NCBI GenBank assembly: GCA_033239125.1 | Contig: BSWB01000004.1 | Coordinates: forward strand, 126,117,235-126,181,234 | Length of the DNA: 64,000 nucleotides | From: Fagopyrum homotropicum | Taxonomy: Eukaryota > Streptophyta > Magnoliopsida > Caryophyllales > Polygonaceae | Direction of reading: 5' to 3' | In this document: piece after piece, positions 58,344-64,000 of the stretch | Numbering within the stretch: position 1 is the stretch's first letter | Layout of the letters: each line of letters starts with the position of its first letter | Notes under the pieces: model-generated | Database searches by the model: none | Seen by the model: the letters and a program-made list of their open reading frames with translations, nothing else | What the model was told of the DNA's origin: nothing | Position numbers and translations under genes: made by a program

Positions 58344-60357
58344 TGTAACACCCCGAATCCACGGGACTCGGAGCGCTACGGGCGGAGGCCTCACAATGGG
58401 TTCTGACCCTTAGCTTGACAACAATTTCACTGATCTTTCCAACATGGCACAAATAAAGGCAAATACCGAAGTCGTTTTAATGCAATTCAAACAATCTCAA
58501 AAAGAAAGATACAACTTGGAAACTCAGCCGAGTCCTCAAAACGACACAACTCCAAAACATAAATCCATAAGGTACAACATAATCCAAAAACAACATAACA
58601 CATAACCATCCCCGTACTATAATGTACGGAGACCCCGGTTGTCCATTCCTCCCCCGCACTAGGGGGCATCCCTATCCTGCAAGGCATCTATAACAACCGG
58701 TTTAAAACCGTTAGCTAGCAATCTGAATATTAGAAGAACGATAAGGCACAAACACATGTAACACAATAAAAATGCACAAACATGCTCAAACACGCCAAGT
58801 CCGGTTATTATCTTTATTTAACGTTATTCCCTTACTAATCCACTTATGGTGTGACATGAGAAACCCTCGCCCTTGTCCCCTTTCACCATGCCGGGTTTGT
58901 ACTTGATGCCTATCAGCATCACCCGTTGGACTGGTTGCAAGGGGCCTCCCAGTCGCCCCATTTTGGGCTGAACAGGCGGTCACCGCCCGTTATCATACAC
59001 TTGGGCCAGATTTAAAAATAACACACAAGTCCACATCCTAATCCAGTTAATCGTTATCGCACAATTATAAACACACACCACCCACACGCATCAACCAATA
59101 TACGAAAGCTAGCTGAGTAAGTCCGTAGACCTACCTCGTCTCCAAGCTAACAATAAAACGATCACAACTCCCCGTAGGAAAAACCACAGCCTGATCATAA
59201 CGAGACATACATCAATATCGATCTCATAAACTAGCTCAAAGACTTCCAAAACTAAAACCGAACACAAGACCTAGCAACCTATAAGCTAGAAACACTCCTA
59301 GACCCTAAGAGGTCATAAACTCGATAAAACCGAGGAAGGGCATCACAACAGCCCACACCCTATATAAGGTTAAACACTACCCAAAGTTGGAGTTAGGTTA
59401 CAAGGTAGAAGGGATCATAGGGTCTACACACACATACAAGATCAACACCGATTCCAATGAGTTCTAAGGGCACCTAGGTTCACAATCACTAGGTGGCATT
59501 CACAAACTATCCTAGGTACATCCTAGGCATGCTACTACTCATGATACAACTACAAAGTTAAGGAAGGAACGAAGAGGAAGGGAGAGGAGAACCTATTGTT
59601 GAAGAAAACGCAGCCGCGGAACCAAGTTGGCGCCCCCTGCGTGACCCTGTCACCGCCCTTGAGGGTCCCTGACGCCGCTCCTGTGGCTCTCTAGAGTCCT
59701 GGAGCCTCCCCCTGCGATGGTCTGAGCCGCCCCTACGGTGGCTTTGGTCCGCCCCTGCACCTTTGGTGGTCCGCCCCCGCGGTCGAGCAACATAAACTTT
59801 GTCTTCTTCGTTTCTTCGATTGTGTCTTTGCTTCAAGTGTTTCCTCTTCTTGTTGGGTCTTCTCAAAACACCAACCTTTGATCTTAGACTCATCTCCACG
59901 ATCTAAACGAGCTAAGAACAAGCACATGCAACGAATCTAAGGAAAAACTTCCTCAAAAATTTCATCCATGGTCATGGATGAAGGAAGGGGAAGAAAAAGG
60001 AAACCAACTCAGATTCTTCTCCACTGCAGCTCACACATAAGCAGCTCTCCAAAGGTGGAAGAGGAGAACAAAGAGAGAAGAGAGGAAGAGGAAAAAAGAG
60101 AAGCGTGAAATGAAACCAAATGAGAGAGGGGGAATACTAGGTTACCAAAAGGTGGGAGGGAAACAAGGGGTCAGCTAACCTCTTGTTCCCTAGGCAAATC
60201 CAACGAAGGGTCCAAAGCAAAGAGGAGGAGTGAGGGGTCGGAACGGGATAAAATCCTGTTACTCAGCTTCCCGTGCTTGCGGAAAAACTGAGCCGTGCCT
60301 GCGGAAAGGTCAAAACCCGCTAACCATCCGGAATAAAAAAAATTTCCGGATGTTACA
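58344..60357 (-). repeat. 5' LTR of element 3
   Basis: 2,014 bp, plus strand TGTAACACC to TGTTACA. It is similar to 52561-54575 throughout but with many substitutions and indels. Its hairpin block at about 59625-59790 contains one hairpin (GAGCCGCCCCTACGGTGG) absent from the other LTR. Confidence 0.92.
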
Positions 60358-60802
60358 TATAAATTTAACAAAATTTTTTAATACATATCATGATAAAATC
60401 AACGTAGAAAACTTATAATGCACTCTTTGAATAAGGTTGACAAAAGATTTTAGGTAAGTTTTTTTTTAAAATTATCCAATTTATATAAGCAATTAAAAAA
60501 TATATATTTAAATTATATAATGAAAAGATTTGAAAAAGTTTGTGGGTTGAGGAGAAATATGAGTTAAATTTTTAGTAATTCTTTTTGGATTTTAACATTC
60601 ATATTGAAATTACTGAATTTAAAGATTTAAGATTTAAGATTTATGATAAGATAAGATTTAAGATTTATGATAAGATAATATTTAAGATTTAAGATTTAAG
60701 AAACTTAATTAAAAATTTAGGGGCTGTTATTAATTGCTAAAATGACACGTGGCATTAGAGTTCTCATGGTGAGACACATGGATTTAAATGCTTCTCTTAT
60801 AA

Positions 60803-61115
60803 CTAGTATATATTACCCGCACCTTGTGCGGGATTGTATTTCAAATTCAATTAATTTTTCTAAATGGTGATACTTTTAATTTAAATCTTTAAATATTTTT
60901 GTGTTTTTAACTTGATAAATTTAAATTGTCTAGAGATATTGTTAACTTTTTTTTTAAAAAAAAATTCTGTCTATAAAATCTATTAGTTTTTAAGTAATTA
61001 AGTAACTCAATTAAGATTTTTGGGTTGTTTTTAATTGTTAAAATGACACGTGACAGTTAGAGTTCTCATAGTTAAACATGTGAAATTAGGTGCTTCTCCT
61101 ATAATATATATAATA
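60803..61115 (-). mobile_element. Small Helitron-like element abutting another
   Basis: The minus-strand 3' end is a perfect 7-bp-stem hairpin CCCGCAC-AAG-GTGCGGG (near 60833-60817), then CTAG at 60806-60803 and T. The 5' side near 61100 (ATAGGAGAAGCACCTAATTT and CACGTGTCATTTTAAC) repeats the start of the neighbour at 60800. Exact 5' base unclear. Confidence 0.55.
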
Positions 61116-61342
61116 TATATAGGGCAATTTTGGTAACTAGGCCTTTTTGAGAAAATAGAGTAGTAACTAGACTTTTTAATGTTTCAATTAAGTAAATATA
61201 CCTCAACCTTTTGTATTTATTCTCCAACTCTACACACTCTTCTTTCAAAGGGTACATTTACTAAATACAAAACTAGAAAAAACCTAGTAAACAAAATTAT
61301 TTCATATATATATAAGATTACCAAACGGAAAAACAATATTAA

Positions 61343-61600
61343 ATGGAAACAAAAACAAAGTATGACTTCCATAAACTCAACTTTGATGTATCTAAACTTG
61401 TTCCGGGAATAACTTTCATCGGTTTTGTGATTCGAAACCACAACCAAGAGATTGTCAGCCTCGGTGCTCAAAAAGATAATTTTGGTTCGGTGATAAAAAC
61501 GGAAGTCTATGCTCTCAAAACGGGCATTCAAAAAGCAATTAAAATACAAATTTAAAAGATTGAAATTGAGGGTGAAAATAAGTGTGTCATCCAGTGATTC
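61343..61600 (+). pseudogene. RNase H-like (RVT_3) domain fragment
   Basis: The frame reads KLNFDVS, then GFVIRNHNQEIVSLGAQ, EVYALKTGIQKAI, a stop at 61553-61555, and on to KIEIEGENKCVIQ. This is the beta-strand/acidic-residue pattern of the plant RNase H-like domain found in LINE tails and stand-alone proteins. The aspartate expected after KLNFDG is retained, the following glycine is V. Only about half a domain remains and no flanking LINE is seen. Confidence 0.75.
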
Positions 61601-62745
61601 AGACACTCCAAGATACTTGAAGTTGTCCGTAAGGGATCGAGACGATCATTTCCGACTCTAGGATGAATATTTAGTTTTTCAACGAGGGCTACAATAAATA
61701 TATTTTCAGATAAATTAATTATTTTGTTGACCGTTTAATCCATTTAAAATTTTTGATACCAACACCAAAATTTTCTCATAATTTCGAAGTTGGTATTTTC
61801 ACCCTATTATATTTTAGATGGCAAAATTGGCAAACTAGCCTTTTAAGCAAATCAATTGAGAAAGAAGACTCATACTATTTGGGATTGATATTTTGACCCC
61901 CTATAAAATAGAATAGAGGAAATAAAGTACAAAAGAGGGTAAAGTTTGACAACCCATCGGATGTGACATGTTGTACTATCTCACATGTCACATCAATCAG
62001 AAAAAGGAATTTCCAACATTCTTACTTTATCACTTATTACCCACAAATCCGCTTACCCAAATAATGTCACAATCATACCCAAAAATAAATTTGTCAAAGT
62101 ACATAAACATACTCGAAAACAACATACCCAAAAAATCAAATATCAAAATAAAATCATATCCATAAATTGGATAATATTTTATATTTATACCCAATTTAAA
62201 TATCACTTAATACAAAAACCATACCCAATTTAAATTTGTCATACCCAAAATTTTCAAAACTCGATATTATACACAAACATCAATATCAAATGACATTTGA
62301 TCATTACCCAAAAATTCGCTTGAATTTGATCATTATAACACAGTTTGGGTAACCATAAAACATACCCACGATATCACTTTAAAAATATACTTAATAATAA
62401 TAAATATACTACAAAGCCAATACACATATAAAAGCATACCCAAAAATCCGTTTACCCAAATAATGTCATAATCATACCCAAAAATAAATTTGTCAAGAAA
62501 TATATTGCCTCTATTTTCACAATCATACCCAAAACCATACCCAAGAAATATACTACAAAACCAATCCATATAAAAAAGATACTTAAATCAAAAGTAAACA
62601 TTAAATCACCATCATTTCAATTAGAGAAATTATTACCTCTATTTTTTAGTTTTCATACCTATTTTTTCTTCTTTTTGTATAGAGACCTAATTTGCAAAAG
62701 AGAATTTCAAGGGGTCCTATTTCCCTAATTAATTCATTTTAGATT
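61601..62745. other. AT-rich spacer with a direct repeat
   Basis: A roughly 50-bp repeat (CATACCCAAAAATAAATTTG core) lies near 62044-62095 and 62443-62496, about 400 bp apart, in sequence rich in ACCCAAA motifs. No gene is recognised. Confidence 0.6.
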
Positions 62746-62790
62746 GATGTACTACTCCAGGAGATAAATTTACTGTAACCGTTCCCCGTT

Positions 62791-62800
62791 ATATAAAATA
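62791..62800 (+). promoter_or_regulatory. TATA box of the phosphatase gene
   Basis: ATATAAAATA lies about 250 bp before the start codon and is followed by a long pyrimidine patch (CTTTCTTCTTTCCCCCTCTC), the usual core-promoter arrangement in plants. Confidence 0.65.
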
Positions 62801-63045
62801 AAAACTCTTTTTCGGCCCCTCTTTCTTCTTTCCCCCTCTCCTATAGTCTCTCCTCGTCTCGTTTGTGTCTGTGTTTGTGCTTTGGGGCTTTTCTGGTTCG
62901 TGGTTTGCATCGCCAATATTTGAAACCCTAGCTTTGAGGTTCAAGCATAACCGATTTTGGAATTGCAGAACCCCTTAGAGAAGGAAACTGCAAATATCTC
63001 CCTATTTTCCCAAGCCATTTCTAGGGATTTCATATTTCCGAGCCC

Positions 63046-63885
63046 ATGGATTTGGACAAATGGATCGCCAAGGTCAAAGATGGTCAGCATCTCGCTGAAG
63101 ACGAGCTTCAGCTTCTTTGCGAATACGTAATTTCTTTCTCTTTCTCTTTCTTTCGCATCTCTTCTAGATTCAAAAGGGGACTTTTCTTCTCTTCTGTTGT
63201 TTGCTCAAAAGAAATTAAGGTTCCTGAAATTGTTGTAAAGAAGCATGGAATCGGATTCTCCATGTGCTTAGGTTTTCTTATAAAACTGCTTAGACATTGG
63301 CTCGTTATGTCATCAAGCTCATTGCGTTGCTGATTAACAATTTTTATTTTTCAAGATGCAGATTTCTTTTTGCAGTAGCTCCCACTGTAATAGTTTGTCA
63401 AGTTCATAACTAATTCACTGCATTAGGTGACCTGCCATCCATACTCACACTTATATATAAGCATACTTATGGTTTTTAAAATGGTTTGGTGTGCATCCTG
63501 TTGTGATCCTGTCTTTGATTAGTACATGCTCCATTTTTAACAGTTACATGGTTCTTTCCTTGCATTTTTTTCTAGGTTAAAGATATCCTTATCGAGGAGT
63601 CAAACGTACAACCAGTCAATAGCCCAGTCACTGTTTGTGGAGATATTCATGGCCAATTTCATGATCTAATGAAGCTTTTTCAGACAGGGGGTCACGTGCC
63701 AGAAACCAATTACATATTTATGGTATTAGCTGGTTGTTTTCTTGCCAATTTTGTTGATCTCATTGATATTGTTCTTCATAACTTGTGTTTATTAACTCTT
63801 CCACATATTCTTATCAGGGAGATTTTGTTGATCGGGGCTATAACAGTTTGGAGGTTTTCACAATACTGTTGCTTCTAAAAGCTAG
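63046..63885 (+). CDS. FyPP: Serine/threonine protein phosphatase, FyPP/PP6 catalytic subunit (5' part)
   Basis: A PPP-family metallophosphatase; in plants FyPP/PP6 acts in phytochrome, auxin-transport and ABA signalling (family knowledge). Three exons are in the window: 63046-63126, 63576-63722 and 63818-63885, all GT/AG, encoding about the first third of a roughly 300-residue enzyme. The start [16 protein letters not shown] is the family start. The metal-binding GDIHG (residues 49-53) and GDFVDRG (77-83) motifs are intact. The next exons, with GNHE, lie beyond the right edge. A TATA box at 62791 supports the start. Confidence 0.95.
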
Positions 63886-64000
63886 GTATGCTATTGTTTT
63901 TACATTTTACTGTAAGCACGCAACTGATTATTTTCTGTTCCTTTTCTATAAGACTAGTGCTGTAATTGTTTCTATTAGCTAATTAGAATTTATGCTGGCA

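Larger units (their letters stand above)
52561..60357 (-). mobile_element. Tekay/Del-type chromovirus (Ty3/gypsy), degenerate (element 3)
   Basis: LTRs at 52561-54575 and 58344-60357 flank 3,768 bp of interior. The target duplication TATAA is exact (52556-52560 and 60358-60362). The minus-strand polarity follows from the initiator-tRNA-Met-like primer site next to the right LTR (58340-58323) and the purine tract next to the left LTR (54592-54576). Chromodomain-like sequence (EEATLETED-like, near 54960-54830) and RT sequence (near 56420-56150) are detectable but riddled with stops. The interior is shorter than intact relatives, so deletions are likely. It inserted into a Helitron-like element. 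Confidence 0.87.
52456..60802 (-). mobile_element. Helitron-like element, minus strand, split by a chromovirus
   Basis: The 3' end on the minus strand is the hairpin CCCGTGC-AGG-GCACGAG (near 52483-52467) followed by TAATACA and CTAG at 52459-52456, then T. The body continues beyond the chromovirus (52561-60357), and the 5' part on the minus strand reads TATAAGAGAAGCATTTAAAT from about 60800, then CCACGTGTCATTTTAGC, a style common at Helitron starts. A minisatellite of GATTTAAGATTTATGATAA-like units occupies about 60615-60700. No coding capacity. Confidence 0.55.

Overview
The window is nuclear DNA of a flowering plant, almost certainly a eudicot. Evidence: intron-bearing plant genes (a plastid-targeted anthranilate synthase beta subunit, a FyPP/PP6-type phosphatase, a wax-synthase-like acyltransferase), Athila and Tekay-type LTR retrotransposons, plant L1-type LINEs, Helitron-like ends and very AT-rich spacers. 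The species cannot be named from the sequence. Only about 7% is host gene; the rest is nested repeats.

Layout. 1-13537: two tandem copies of an Athila-type Ty3/gypsy element joined through a shared LTR. The left copy is cut by the window edge; the right copy is complete (11.3 kb, LTRs 2237-4067 and 11707-13537, near identical) but its gag-pol is broken. 13538-18260: a 286-bp tandem satellite with dimer and tetramer order, into which the Athila element inserted. 18261-21995: AT-rich spacer with an AT microsatellite, a cluster of GGTCGACC palindromes and one orphan satellite monomer. 21996-~34900: an L1-type LINE on the minus strand, split by a second Athila-type element (26438-33512) that keeps gag and an Athila ORF-1-like gene but has no protease, reverse transcriptase or integrase. 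34900-37650: TTGTTCAA-rich repeat copies, a palindrome cluster and a second LINE fragment. 37740-38723: a TIR DNA element. 39208-43683: the gene island, with the acyltransferase (+) and anthranilate synthase beta (-) convergent 154 bp apart. 44796-45746: a fold-back element. 46.4-48.7 kb: a copia-LTR-like piece and Helitron-like elements. 49261-52265: a decayed chromovirus. 52456-61115: Helitron-like elements, one split by a minus-strand Tekay-type chromovirus (52561-60357, LTRs of about 2.0 kb, TSD TATAA). 61.1-62.7 kb: an RNase H-like fragment and AT-rich repeats. 63046 to the window end: the first three exons of a FyPP/PP6 catalytic subunit.

The most unusual pattern is a set of clusters of short palindromic or hairpin motifs, each with its own consensus: an AATCGGCCGATT core in Athila element 1 (LTRs and coding spacer), CCGC-loop-GCGG hairpins in Athila element 2 (LTRs and interior) and, independently, in the LTRs of the unrelated chromovirus, GGTCGACC near 20.3-20.8 kb, and TAAYGATCRTTA near 35.2-35.5 kb. 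Insertion order can be read directly: satellite then Athila 1; TTGTTCAA repeat then LINE then Athila 2; Helitron then chromovirus.
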